Below are positions 28,325 to 37,000 of a stretch of DNA of 64,000 nt, piece by piece. Below the pieces are notes generated by a model that did no database searches, was not told the DNA's origin, and saw only the letters and a program-made list of their open reading frames with translations. The translations under genes and the position numbers were made by a program. Within the stretch, counting starts at the first letter, position 1; every line of letters starts with the position of its first letter. Origin of the DNA: Lachnobacterium bovis DSM 14045 (lineage in GTDB: Bacteria; Bacillota; Clostridia; Lachnospirales; Lachnospiraceae); assembly GCF_900107245.1 (NCBI RefSeq), contig NZ_FNPG01000007.1:91929-155928 (forward strand). Direction: 5' to 3'.

Positions 28325-28558
28325 ATGGAAGAAAAGATTTTGAGTATTTTAGAGGAATTATGTGGAGATGAAGTTGTAAGAGAAGATTTAGATATCGATT
28401 TATTAGAAGAAGGATTACTTGATTCATTAGATTATTCTGAATTGTTAGTTGATATTAAATCAGAACTTGATGTTGTAATTTCACCTTCAGAGGTAACAAG
28501 AGAAGAAATGAATACACCAAGAAAGATTATTGATAAAGTAAAATCTAAGTTACAATAA
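28325..28558 (+). CDS. dltC: D-alanyl carrier protein DltC
   Basis: Acyl-carrier-like protein of 77 residues. The phosphopantetheine serine is Ser34 in GLLDSLDYSELL. The ATG at 28325 with AAAGAGG upstream gives the normal size. The frame is open further upstream to 28262, but that extension (MLVQNLVLKIYYK...) lacks a ribosome site and is unlike any carrier protein. It lies 104 bp after dltB and 25 bp before dltD. Confidence 0.95.
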   Translation: MEEKILSILEELCGDEVVREDLDIDLLEEGLLDSLDYSELLVDIKSELDVVISPSEVTREEMNTPRKIIDKVKSKLQ

Positions 28559-28583
28559 ATCATAAGAGTTAAGGTGTGACAAA

Positions 28584-29765
28584 ATGAAAAAAATCAAAGC
28601 ATTTATAGTAGCAGCATTGTTGTTTACTGTTTTTTTGGTAATATTTGAGATATCATTATCATATAAGTTATATACTGATGATAAAAGCATGGGTATGTGG
28701 AATAGTGCTTATAAAGATAGATCGTATGAGGCAATTAGTCAGAATATTGGTGATGATACTATGATTATTTGTGGATCATCTGAGTTTGCGCATGGACGTA
28801 ATTCTAAATATCATCCAATGAATATGTGTGCAAAAGACAGCAAAAATTGGATGACAATTGGTAGTTCATATAATCAAACTTTATTACATGGAATTGCTGT
28901 TGGTTCTGTTGGAGAACAGATGAATAATAAAAAAGTTGTTATGCTCCTGTCTCCAACATGGTTTTACAAAAAGGGAATTTCACCAGAGCATTTTGAGTTG
29001 AGATTCTCTGAGACAGAATATTATCACTTTATGGAAAACAAGACTATTCCAAGAGATATTAAAGAATACTATGCAAAACGTTCTGAGAAACTTTTATCTA
29101 AGAACGAGGGATTGCAGTCTAAAGTAGAATTATGTAATAGTATCAATCTTGGAAATAACGATTCAAGTATAGACGAATTTCGTTATAACTTTTATAAAGG
29201 ATATGCAAGACAAAAAGATTATATTACAGTAAAAACATCATATAATTTAGATCATAAATTGTATGGTAAGGGCAGAAAGAAAAAGTATGCTAATAAACAT
29301 AAAATTGATTTTAAAAATGAAACAATGTTAAAAAAAGCAACAAAGCTTTCTGAAAAAAAATCACATAATGATTTTACAATGAGAGATAGTAATTTTTCAA
29401 AATTAGAATTGAACATTCTAGGATTGAAAGGTTCACATAATAAGGATTCATGGGAACAATCAAAAGAATACAAAGATTTAGAATATTTTATTAGATTGTG
29501 CAATTCACAGAACATAGAGTTGGATATTGTACTATTACCTGTTAATGGTAGATGGTATGATTATACAGGAATGACTAAAGATAAAAGAACAGTTTTATCT
29601 GAAAATGTTAAAAAAATTGCATCAAAATATAATGTTAAATTTGATGATTTGTCAAAGTATTCATATGACAAGTATCTCACAAGCGATGCAGTTCACCCTT
29701 GGAATTTAGGTTGGGTTGTAATTAATGAAAGATTATATAACTTTTATAAAGGTGGTAAGTCATGA
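28584..29765 (+). CDS. dltD: D-alanyl transfer protein DltD
   Basis: Extracytoplasmic SGNH-like protein that completes transfer of D-alanine to teichoic acid. The 393 residues have an N-terminal membrane anchor (about 5-25). The catalytic Ser is in MIICGSSEFAHG, and the Asp/His pair is in DAVHPWNLGW near the C-terminus. The stop overlaps the start of the small dltX frame by 4 bp. Confidence 0.93.
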   Translation: MKKIKAFIVAALLFTVFLVIFEISLSYKLYTDDKSMGMWNSAYKDRSYEAISQNIGDDTMIICGSSEFAHGRNSKYHPMNMCAKDSKNWMTIGSSYNQTLLHGIAVGSVGEQMNNKKVVMLLSPTWFYKKGISPEHFELRFSETEYYHFMENKTIPRDIKEYYAKRSEKLLSKNEGLQSKVELCNSINLGNNDSSIDEFRYNFYKGYARQKDYITVKTSYNLDHKLYGKGRKKKYANKHKIDFKNETMLKKATKLSEKKSHNDFTMRDSNFSKLELNILGLKGSHNKDSWEQSKEYKDLEYFIRLCNSQNIELDIVLLPVNGRWYDYTGMTKDKRTVLSENVKKIASKYNVKFDDLSKYSYDKYLTSDAVHPWNLGWVVINERLYNFYKGGKS

Positions 29766-29890
29766 AAAAAGAGACAAAAGAATTTATTATTTTAGTTTTA
29801 AAATATTTTTTAATCATGATGATTCTTTTTATATTTGCCATGTATAGTGGAATAATAGAAACACCAAAATTTACATATGCAGAATTCTAA
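29762..29890 (+). CDS. dltX: DltX-like small membrane protein (42 aa)
   Basis: A 42-residue frame whose ATG overlaps the dltD stop (ATGA). It has a charged start MKKETKEF, a single membrane helix (about 8-28, IILVLKYFLIMMILFIFAM) and the C-terminal PKFTYAEF. The F-x-Y-x-x-F ending is the known hallmark of DltX, the small Dlt protein implicated in the final acyl transfer to teichoic acid. DltX genes usually precede dltA; here it closes the operon. The assignment rests on motif, size, topology and coupling, with no alignment made. Confidence 0.8.
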   Translation: MKKETKEFIILVLKYFLIMMILFIFAMYSGIIETPKFTYAEF

Positions 29891-29971
29891 AGCTTTGGTA
29901 TAGTGATTATTATACACAGTTTATGAAATATTGGTGGCTTATGTGAGTCAACGATTAATTAGAGAGATATT

Positions 29972-30026
29972 AATCCTCACTATATGTTTTCTTACTTTAG
30001 AGAACATGTAGTGAGGATTTGTGCTT
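29972..30026 (+). terminator. Hairpin terminator after the dlt operon
   Basis: A 17-bp stem with one G-U pair (29972-29988 with 30003-30019), then TTGTGCTTT. The stem is strong but the T-tract is weak. Confidence 0.65.
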
Positions 30027-30065
30027 TAAATAGTTTTGTGTATAGTGAGAAAATTCTTTAATTAG

Positions 30066-30094
30066 TTGCAAAAGATTAGATTTTGGTGTATAAT
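30066..30094 (+). promoter_or_regulatory. Sigma-A promoter for smpB-ssrA
   Basis: TTGCAA (30066-30071), a 17-bp spacer and a consensus TATAAT (30089-30094), 49 bp before smpB. Confidence 0.75.
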
Positions 30095-30142
30095 AATGTT
30101 TGTGGCTGTAAAAGTAAAATATATCGACGAAAGGAGTTAACT

Positions 30143-30610
30143 ATGGCTAAAGAATCTAAAAAGCTTATTGCAAATAATAAAAAAGTTCGTCATGATTATT
30201 TCCTTGAGGAGATATATGAAGCAGGAATTAGTTTGGCTGGCACAGAGGTTAAGGCGTTGAGAATGGGAAGATGCTCTATTAAGGAATCATTTATCCATAT
30301 TGAGGATGGAGAAGTGATTTTGTATGGTATGCATATAAGTCCTTATGAAAAAGGTAATATTTTTAACAAAGATCCTCTTAGACCAAGAAAGCTTTTAATG
30401 CATAAAAAAGAAATACAGAAATTGATTGGGAAGATTGCTCAAAAGGGTTATACTATTGTACCAGTTGAGGTGTATTTTAAAGGAAGTCTTGTTAAGGTTG
30501 AAGTTGCATTAGCAAAAGGTAAGAAGTTGTATGATAAACGTCAGGACATTGCTAAGAGAGATCAAAAAAGAGAGGCCTTGAGAGATTTCAAAATTAGAAA
30601 TTTGGGCTAG
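30143..30610 (+). CDS. smpB: SsrA-binding protein SmpB
   Basis: tmRNA-binding protein for rescue of stalled ribosomes; 155 residues, normal length. Landmarks are [11 protein letters not shown], the [14 protein letters not shown] strand, IHIEDGEV and the C-terminal basic tail [20 protein letters not shown] 30143 has AAAGGAG 8 bp upstream; the frame upstream to 30083 has no ribosome site. Its last two codons (GGC TAG) belong to the first seven bases of mature tmRNA, so the two genes overlap. Confidence 0.97.
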   Translation: MAKESKKLIANNKKVRHDYFLEEIYEAGISLAGTEVKALRMGRCSIKESFIHIEDGEVILYGMHISPYEKGNIFNKDPLRPRKLLMHKKEIQKLIGKIAQKGYTIVPVEVYFKGSLVKVEVALAKGKKLYDKRQDIAKRDQKREALRDFKIRNLG

Positions 30611-30943
30611 TAATGGTTTCGACGGGGTACGTGAAGTTGGAGAAGCGAGCCGTATGCAATGCGTTAAATGGCACAATTAAAATTAAACGCTGAAGATAAT
30701 AATTTAGCATTAGCTGCCTAGTTGCAGCAGTCTGACTTAGTGCACCTACACATTAAGACCCAGGCTTCGAACATGTAGGAAACGACATAGGTTAAGCTTT
30801 GCACTTATGGGCGTATTATGAAGCTACTGAAGTTGTTAGGGTGTTAGTCCTCGAACAACGGAGGGAATGTTAAAGGACTTACTACACTCGTAGAAGTACA
30901 ATGAATCGTATTTCGGACATGGGTTCGACTCCCATCTAGTCCA
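30604..30943 (+). ncRNA. ssrA: Transfer-messenger RNA (tmRNA)
   Basis: One-piece tmRNA. The 5' acceptor strand GGGCTAG (30604-30610) pairs with CTAGTCC (30936-30942, one G-U). The T-arm is ATGGG-TTCGACT-CCCAT, and the 5' domain has the invariant GGTTTCGACGGGG. The tag reading frame ends at TAG 30719-30721. The likely resume codon is GCT 30689, giving the tag AEDNNLALAA, although an upstream GCA at 30671 would give a longer tag. CCA is not encoded after the discriminator A30943. It overlaps smpB by 7 bp and probably shares its promoter. Confidence 0.96.
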
Positions 30944-30947
30944 CTTT

Positions 30948-30978
30948 AAACTCTAGATTTTAAGTCTAGAGTTTTTTT
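30948..30978 (+). terminator. Rho-independent terminator after ssrA
   Basis: A perfect 10-bp stem (30948-30957 with 30965-30974) running into a T7 tract. Confidence 0.9.
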
Positions 30979-31124
30979 GTTTTTTTATCAATGGATAAGT
31001 ATTAGCGAATATAAAATCGCTTTTTTAATTGCGAAAAATTAAATAATATCAAATAATATTAAGATAAAATTAATATCAATTTGCCAAATATTAAAAGTGT
31101 TAAACTTTTCTAAAGTGAAGAATA

Positions 31125-31153
31125 TTGACGTATTTCGTGCCGAAATATAGGGT
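31125..31153 (+). promoter_or_regulatory. Candidate mecA promoter with palindromic spacer
   Basis: TTGACG (31125-31130) and a weak TAGGGT (31148-31153) flank a 17-bp spacer. The whole spacer is an inverted repeat, TATTTCG-TGC-CGAAATA. The spacer palindrome could be an operator for a repressor. The -10 is poor, so the promoter call is tentative. Confidence 0.45.
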
Positions 31154-31206
31154 AACAATCCAATAAAAGAAAAACAAAGCAAATTTTCTGAGAAAGGCGG
31201 TGAATC

Positions 31207-31806
31207 ATTATAGAGTTTTCACGAGTGGGAAATCACACCATTCAATGCGTTGTTACAGAAGAAGAGATTATAGGTTTGGGTTATACCATGGATGATATCA
31301 TGTCGAATGGAGAAAAGACACAAGAGTTTATGCACCATATTTTCAACATGGCGGAAAAGGAATTTCATATTGACTTGGAACTTGGAGTAAAGAAAGTAAG
31401 AGCCAATTTTAGACCAAATCATACGATTGCTTTGACTTTTTCAGAAACACATCTAGATCCATGTGAGCTAGATAGGGATTATGAAAGAGAGCGTATAGAA
31501 GAGATTCAGCCAGAAGATAGAGTAGAAGGGCTACTGGTTTTTAATTCTTTTAATAATTTGGAAGAGTTCTCAAAGAAGGTTAACATAGATAGAAGAATTC
31601 CAAATCGCTTATATAGATTAAATGGTTCATACATTGTATTAATTGAAATAGGATATTTGACTGATAATCAGGTAAAAAGCCTGTCTTTTATTACTGATGA
31701 ATATGCAGATGGTGCTTATACAGGAGCAGAAAAAAAAGCTTTTATTGAAGAACATGGTAAACTAATAATAGAAGCTGATGCGTTACAAATTTTAAGAAAA
31801 TTATAA
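31207..31806 (+). CDS. mecA: Adaptor protein MecA (ClpC adaptor), probable AUU start
   Basis: MecA-type adaptor that delivers substrates to the ClpC protease. The N-terminal substrate-binding domain is recognisable (HTIQCVVTEEEIIGLGY, then DDIMSNGEKTQEFMHHI). An acidic linker and a C-terminal ClpC-binding domain (GLLVFNSFNNLEEF, LYRLNGSYIVLIE) follow. The first ATG/GTG/TTG is GTG 31225, with no ribosome site. Six bases after AAAGGCGG (31193-31200) lies ATT 31207. Starting there gives fM-IEFSRVGNHTIQC, matching the usual MecA N-terminal pattern. I therefore annotate an AUU start (199 residues). ATC 31204 is a second option. Confidence 0.8.
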   Translation: MIEFSRVGNHTIQCVVTEEEIIGLGYTMDDIMSNGEKTQEFMHHIFNMAEKEFHIDLELGVKKVRANFRPNHTIALTFSETHLDPCELDRDYERERIEEIQPEDRVEGLLVFNSFNNLEEFSKKVNIDRRIPNRLYRLNGSYIVLIEIGYLTDNQVKSLSFITDEYADGAYTGAEKKAFIEEHGKLIIEADALQILRKL

Positions 31807-31942
31807 AATCATTATTGTTTGATTATAAGGAAGTTAAAAATTTATAGAAATATTTGTTATAAATCGTAACAGAAATAAAGTTCGAAAATAATAAAAATTA
31901 GTATATATAAGTTTTAAAGTTTTTAGAGAAAAGTAATGATTA

Positions 31943-31980
31943 AAAAAAACAAACTGCTATTTAATAGTGGTTTGTTTTTT
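31943..31980. terminator. Bidirectional terminator between mecA and an acylphosphatase gene
   Basis: A hairpin of about 16-18 bp with two G-U pairs, A-rich on the left arm and T-rich on the right (AAAAAACAAAC / GTTTGTTTTTT). It serves both converging genes. Confidence 0.8.
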
Positions 31981-32013
31981 AGTTAAGAAATTATAATAAT
32001 TAAATTTTTATGG

Positions 32014-32283
32014 TTAATAAATTGTACGAAATTTTGATTCATTATCAACAATATCTTTTGAACAGCTTTCGATGTGCTCAATTTCAATGTAGCCGTCATT
32101 TTTAAGTTCTTTAATTAGTTGGTATATTTTTAAAGAATCTCCTTGCACTTCCATTGTTACTGTTCCATCTAGATTATTTTTTACCCATCCCGTTAAACCT
32201 AAATCGGAAGCAATATTACCGGCTGTAAATCTAAAACCAACACCCTGAACGCGACCACTGAATATCAATTGACGTCTTTGCAT
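32014..32283 (-). CDS. Acylphosphatase
   Basis: Small enzyme hydrolysing carboxyl-phosphate bonds; 89 residues, normal size. The family signature GRVQGVGFRF carries the catalytic Arg, and GWVKNNLDGTVTMEVQG carries the catalytic Asn. AGAGGTAA precedes the ATG. This is one of two acylphosphatase genes in the window. It lies 63 bp downstream of the NYN-LOTUS gene on the same strand, so co-transcription is possible. Confidence 0.93.
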   Translation of the reverse strand: MQRRQLIFSGRVQGVGFRFTAGNIASDLGLTGWVKNNLDGTVTMEVQGDSLKIYQLIKELKNDGYIEIEHIESCSKDIVDNESKFRTIY

Positions 32284-32346
32284 AAGTATTACCTCTAGTT
32301 TTTCTTTTTGTTCATTAAAAAATAATCTTTATATAGGTTACAGAGA

Positions 32347-33366
32347 TTATTTCTTTCTATTATTAATATATACATAATTACGCGTTGAGTCAAATGCAAC
32401 GATTGTCAAATTAGGAATAGAGGAGATAAATTTTGAAAGTGTCGAGTATCCAAATTCTTTTCCTTTAAAATTTGGATATTTATTATGTATTTTTGTTCCA
32501 AGTAAACCTAAATCTATTCCATTGTCGCCATATTCAGATACAATTTCAATTATAAAATTAACAATTTTATCTCGGAATGATTTGTTATTAATTAAATGAA
32601 TTGTAACTGTATTGTTATTTCTTCTACGTAATTCAACTGCCTTTATTTCTTGCATAAAGGTCGAAAGAGAGCTGTATCCATAAGTTCTCACGTCAAAATC
32701 TGGATATTTTTTTTGAAGTCTATTCCCAATTTCTCCAAGTTCAGTAACACGTCCTTTATTATTATTTTCAGTTACAATTTCAATGATTGAGTTTTCAATT
32801 GAGTCCAAGCTGATTTTTTCAATTATGTTAAGCGAGTTTGTTGAATTATTGTCGGATGAAGAACCAGTGGAATAAATGGTTTTTGTCAGGTCGTTCGAAT
32901 CTGATTTATAGTTTGAATTCATATCGGTAGATTGATCTAATAATAAATCTAGCGCAGTAAAAATAGTACATGCAACTTTAAATGAACGAGGAGTTTTGGA
33001 TTCACCCATACCAATAACTTCCATTGCGGATTCTTTTAGTCGAGATACTAATCGTGTGAAATCACTGTCGCTTGAAACAATGCAAAATCCATCAACGTTG
33101 TTTGTATATAAAATATCCATTGCATCTATAATTAAAGCGGAATCTGTCGTATTTTTTCCGGAAACGATATTAAATTGTTGAATAGGTGTGAGAGAATATT
33201 TAAAGAGTACATTCTTCCATGATGCTGATTGAGGACTTGTCCAATCACCGTAAATACGTTTGTATGTTACGACACCATAACGTGTCATTTCATCAAGAAT
33301 AGTACTTATGTATTTGGCAGAAATATTCTCTGAGTCAATTAGAACTGCATATTTTTTTTCTTCCAT
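32347..33366 (-). CDS. NYN-domain protein with two OST-HTH/LOTUS domains
   Basis: 339 residues. The N-terminal NYN ribonuclease-like domain (1-145) has DSEN at 11-14, the Asp pair in TTDSALIIDAMD and SSDSDF at 98-103, so the acidic site looks complete. After a Ser/Asn-rich linker come two similar OST-HTH domains, about 188-257 and 265-336. Each has the pattern of a LOTUS fold (GEIGNRLQKKYPDF..YGYSSLSTF and GLLGTKIHNKYPNF..FGYSTLSKF). LOTUS domains bind RNA in other proteins (they prefer structured or G-rich RNA), so an RNA-targeted nuclease is inferred. The same NYN-LOTUS plan occurs in animal MARF1/limkain-type proteins. Confidence 0.85.
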   Translation of the reverse strand: MEEKKYAVLIDSENISAKYISTILDEMTRYGVVTYKRIYGDWTSPQSASWKNVLFKYSLTPIQQFNIVSGKNTTDSALIIDAMDILYTNNVDGFCIVSSDSDFTRLVSRLKESAMEVIGMGESKTPRSFKVACTIFTALDLLLDQSTDMNSNYKSDSNDLTKTIYSTGSSSDNNSTNSLNIIEKISLDSIENSIIEIVTENNNKGRVTELGEIGNRLQKKYPDFDVRTYGYSSLSTFMQEIKAVELRRRNNNTVTIHLINNKSFRDKIVNFIIEIVSEYGDNGIDLGLLGTKIHNKYPNFKGKEFGYSTLSKFISSIPNLTIVAFDSTRNYVYINNRKK

Positions 33367-33728
33367 AGCTCTTTCACCGTTTTCCTTCTTTTATAAAACT
33401 TCGCTTTTATTATTTTTGTTATTTTTTATATAATATCAAAATTTATAAGCATTTAATATTTCGGTATTAAATTTTTATTATTTATAATCTTTTATATGTA
33501 TTATTTAAGCATTTGTAAAATATAACAAAAATATTGGTTTATAAATATAAATAGTTAGATAAAAAAAACAATTCAAAATTGTCTTTTAATAAATCAATCA
33601 AATTTGCATAAAAAAACAATAGAATTTTTGTGAATTAAATTTTGAAAAAATATAGAAAAAATTTAAAAATATGTTATACTATTAGATGTAGGGTATATTT
33701 AATTAAAAAAAGAATAGGGGGGATTTAA
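33367..33728. other. A+T-rich intergenic region upstream of the NYN-LOTUS gene
   Basis: No gene is supported. An 8-bp hairpin with TTTCGG loop lies at 33451-33472 (ATTTAATA/TATTAAAT), and shorter A/T hairpins occur near 33560-33590. A TATACT (about 33675-33680) is a possible -10 for the micropeptide unit that follows, but its -35 is weak. Confidence 0.4.
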
Positions 33729-33800
33729 ATGTCTGGATTAGAAATTTATTTTGAGGTTTATTATGGCATAACAACTTCACAGCAGAGTGAAGAAAAATAG
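33729..33800 (+). CDS. Putative 23-residue micropeptide
   Basis: The short frame reads MSGLEIYFEVYYGITTS followed by QQSEEK and stops at 33800. It is preceded by AGGGGGGA (about 33716-33723) with about 5-6 bp spacing, one of the strongest ribosome sites in the window. The peptide has no signal sequence. It lies in an otherwise gene-free stretch and is followed by a second tiny frame and a terminator. Function unknown; translation is inferred only from the ribosome site. Confidence 0.4.
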   Translation: MSGLEIYFEVYYGITTSQQSEEK

Positions 33801-33889
33801 TATGTATATAAGGATTTCATTGCAAGTTATATTAATACAGAGATATAATTTTTAAAGTAAAGATATTTGCGTGGGGGTGAATATTTTTT

Positions 33890-33922
33890 ATGAAAGCAAT
33901 GGATTCAAATTGTAAAGGCTGA
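33890..33922 (+). CDS. Putative 10-residue leader peptide ending in a terminator stem
   Basis: ATG 33890 is preceded by GTGGGGGTGA (33871-33880) with 9 bp spacing. The frame reads MKAMDSNCKG and stops inside the left arm of the terminator at 33915-33966. That geometry resembles a leader peptide of an attenuator, but the peptide is not enriched in one amino acid. Confidence 0.35.
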   Translation: MKAMDSNCKG

Positions 33923-33966
33923 ATACACGTAGTAATGAGAGGTCTAGGTGTATTCGGCTTTTTTGT
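33915..33966 (+). terminator. Intrinsic terminator upstream of the GGDEF-EAL gene
   Basis: AAGGCTGAATACAC (33915-33928) pairs with GTGTATTCGGCTTT (33948-33961, two wobble pairs) and runs into a T-tract. The right arm plus T-tract can instead pair with AAAAAAGCCGA at 34003-34013 (11 bp), a mutually exclusive structure. Confidence 0.75.
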
Positions 33967-34078
33967 TATATTTTTTAATATGTCAATAGACAGTTGAATT
34001 TTAAAAAAGCCGATATAGATAAGAGACAATAGCAGGTAATTATATAGAGACATGGGTTTTGAAGTGGGGTGAAAAATA

Positions 34079-37000
34079 ATGGGAGACTTTCTTTGTAGCA
34101 TTGAAGGTAGGAAAAAAGGAAAAAGTAAAAACTTTATGGATTCGGTTTATTTATGGTTAGCAAACAAGAATAATAATAAGGAGTCGAAATATTTTTCGTT
34201 TAGCCAATTTGTTAAAAAATCATGTTTCTTTACAATAAATATATCAAAAAATACAATAGTTGATTTTCATGTTTGTGGTATTAGTTCACCGATTGAAGAT
34301 TCTAAAATGTCTCATATGAATTATGAAGTGGCTTATAAAAATTTAGTTATATATAATGTTGAAGATGATAGTAAACAGATTGCTTCTGATTTTTTTGATA
34401 GGGAAAAGTTGATAGAAGATTATGAAGAAGGAATAACGTACCGAGAGGAATACTTTAATATTTATATTGGATCTTGTAAAAAAAAGCATAAAATTTGTGT
34501 GAATAGACAAATGATTTTAAAATATGATACAAAGGATATTTATGCTTTCTTTTTGCTGTTAGAAAATAAAAATGATGAGGTGTATGATGAGTACGAAATT
34601 GATTTGTTATTTAATAGCCGTGAAGATAATAGTAAGGAAATAAGAAGAAATGATTTAAGAAGCGCTATAAATGATTCTAATATTGATGGGTTAACAAAAC
34701 TAAATAATATTTATAAATTTAAGGAGATTGCAAAGAAAAAATATGATGATGCAATAAAAACTAAGACAGATGAAATGTTTTCGTTATTATTTATTGATGT
34801 AAATGGTTTTAAGTATTTCAATGAAGAATATAGTTTTTTAGAGGGGGATTTGTTTTTAAAATACATTGCGGAACAATTAGTTGATATTTTTGAATCACAG
34901 ACTGTTGCTAGATTGTATGATGATCATTTTGCTGTTTTTACTAATAGTATGAATGTTATAGCCGAAGTTATAAAATTGAATAATCGTGTAAAAAAATATC
35001 ATGAAAATGAAAAAGTTTATCTTAAGGTCGGTATTTATTGCTTAGAAAATCCATCAGATAGAAAAGAGATTTACAATAGTTCGTCTTATGGCAAATATTC
35101 AGATATAAATGTAACCGATAAAGATATATTAAATGCTATAGATAAAGCAAAGTTAGCTTGTCAAAATGTAAAAAGTAGGTATGATTTGACGTACTGTTAT
35201 TACGATGATAAGGTTGCAAAAAAAGAGAAAAAAGAACATTATATAATAACAAGTTTAGATAAAGCATTGGAAAACAAGTATATTGAAGTATATTTTCAAC
35301 CAATAATTAGAACATTAACACGAGAGTTGTGTGGTTGGGAAAGCTTGACAAGATGGAATGATCCAATTTATGGCAGTATTAATCCAGATGAGTTTATTAC
35401 AGTTTTGGAAAAGGCACATTTAATACATAAAATAGATATTTATGTAATAAAATATGTGTGTCAAAAATATGTTGAATTAAAGAAGAATAACGAAATATTT
35501 GAACCGATTTCTGTGAACTTATCTAAGTTGGATTTTGAAATGTGTGACATATTAGAAATAATAGAGCAAGAGGTAAAAAAAAGTGGAATTCCAAAGGCAT
35601 TGATTCATTTTGAAATTACAGAGAGTATAATTAGCGAAAACGTAGAAGTTATAAATAAAAAAATCAAACAAATTCATGATGCGGGCTATCAGGTATGGAT
35701 GGATGACTTTGGAAGTGGCTATTCTTCATTTAATGCGTTAAAGGATTTTAATTTTGATTTTTTAAAGATTGATATGAATTTTTTGAAGGATTTTGATTCT
35801 AATGAAAAAAGTAAAGTTATTTTGGCGTCTATTGTGAATATGGCCAAACAATTGTCTATGGGAACTCTTGCAGAAGGGGTTGAAACAGAAAAGCAGGTAG
35901 AATTTTTGCATTCTATTGGATGCGAGAAAATGCAGGGTTTTTTATTTGGAAAGCCATTGCCCTATAATGATGCGATAGAAAATATTGAAAAAAACAACAT
36001 CCAGAAGGAAGTTGGTCCAGATGTTGCATACAACGTTATAATAAATAGGATTAATTTGCTAAATAGTAATCCACTTATGAACATTAATGTTGAATCAATA
36101 GTGAGAGATGATAATTTATTGCGTGATTATAAGAAGGAATTTAATGAAAAAACAAATTTCGCTTTTTCATCAGGCTTTCCACTTGCTGTAGTTGAATATC
36201 ACAGAGGAGCAATTACATATATTATAGCTAATGAAGAATACTTAAAATTTATAAAAGATTTAGGAACAGATACGCTGAGTGAAAATGAAGACTTTTTTAA
36301 TAGGGGTTTATTCGACAGAAGAAAAGATATTATTTCTATAGGAAAGAGTGCGCGCCTTCAGAAAGAAGAAAAAAGTATTGATTTAGTAAAAAATGGTTAT
36401 TTATGTAATTTGAAGATAAACTACATTGCAACAAATATACATAGAAAAACGCACGCATATTTGATTTCCGTTGCGCATTCTCTCTATGATGTAGGTTTTG
36501 AAAAGGGAAAATGGTTGAATGTTTATACTAAAATGTTATATTCAATGTTTGTTTGTATTGACTTAGTTGATTTTAAAGATAATAGAATAGAAAACCTATA
36601 TTATAACGGGATGAATATTAATAGAAGAATAATAGATAATAAATTGGATATAACTATAGATGAGTTTATAAGAAAAAGTTTGTATCCTAAGGAAAAAGAT
36701 GAATTTTTGTCATTGTTCAAGCCAGATGATTTAAAAATTGATTTTAAAGGAGAACAGATTTCATATAAAGAAAGGTTTTTTAGAGTAAAAAGGACGGATA
36801 ATACATATGATTGGTTCACTTTTTGGTTGATGTATCAGAAGAGAGAAAATGGAACGCAATGTGTTTTGTTTATTAAGAATTCAAGTGCAACAACTAAAAA
36901 ATTGCTTGAAAGTAAAAAAATGATAAAAGGCAAATATTTTAGTAAAAACAAAATCAATGACGAAGTTTTGAGAAATGTTTTAGAGTTTAGTGATATAGGT

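Noticed and set aside
33660..34078. Cyclic-di-GMP riboswitch before the GGDEF-EAL gene
   Set aside because: None of the conserved GEMM motifs was found in this stretch; the hairpin is better read as an intrinsic terminator.
33832..34101. Minus-strand frame of 89 codons upstream of the cyclic-di-GMP gene
   Set aside because: It runs through the terminator hairpin and the plus-strand ribosome sites, and has no ribosome site of its own.
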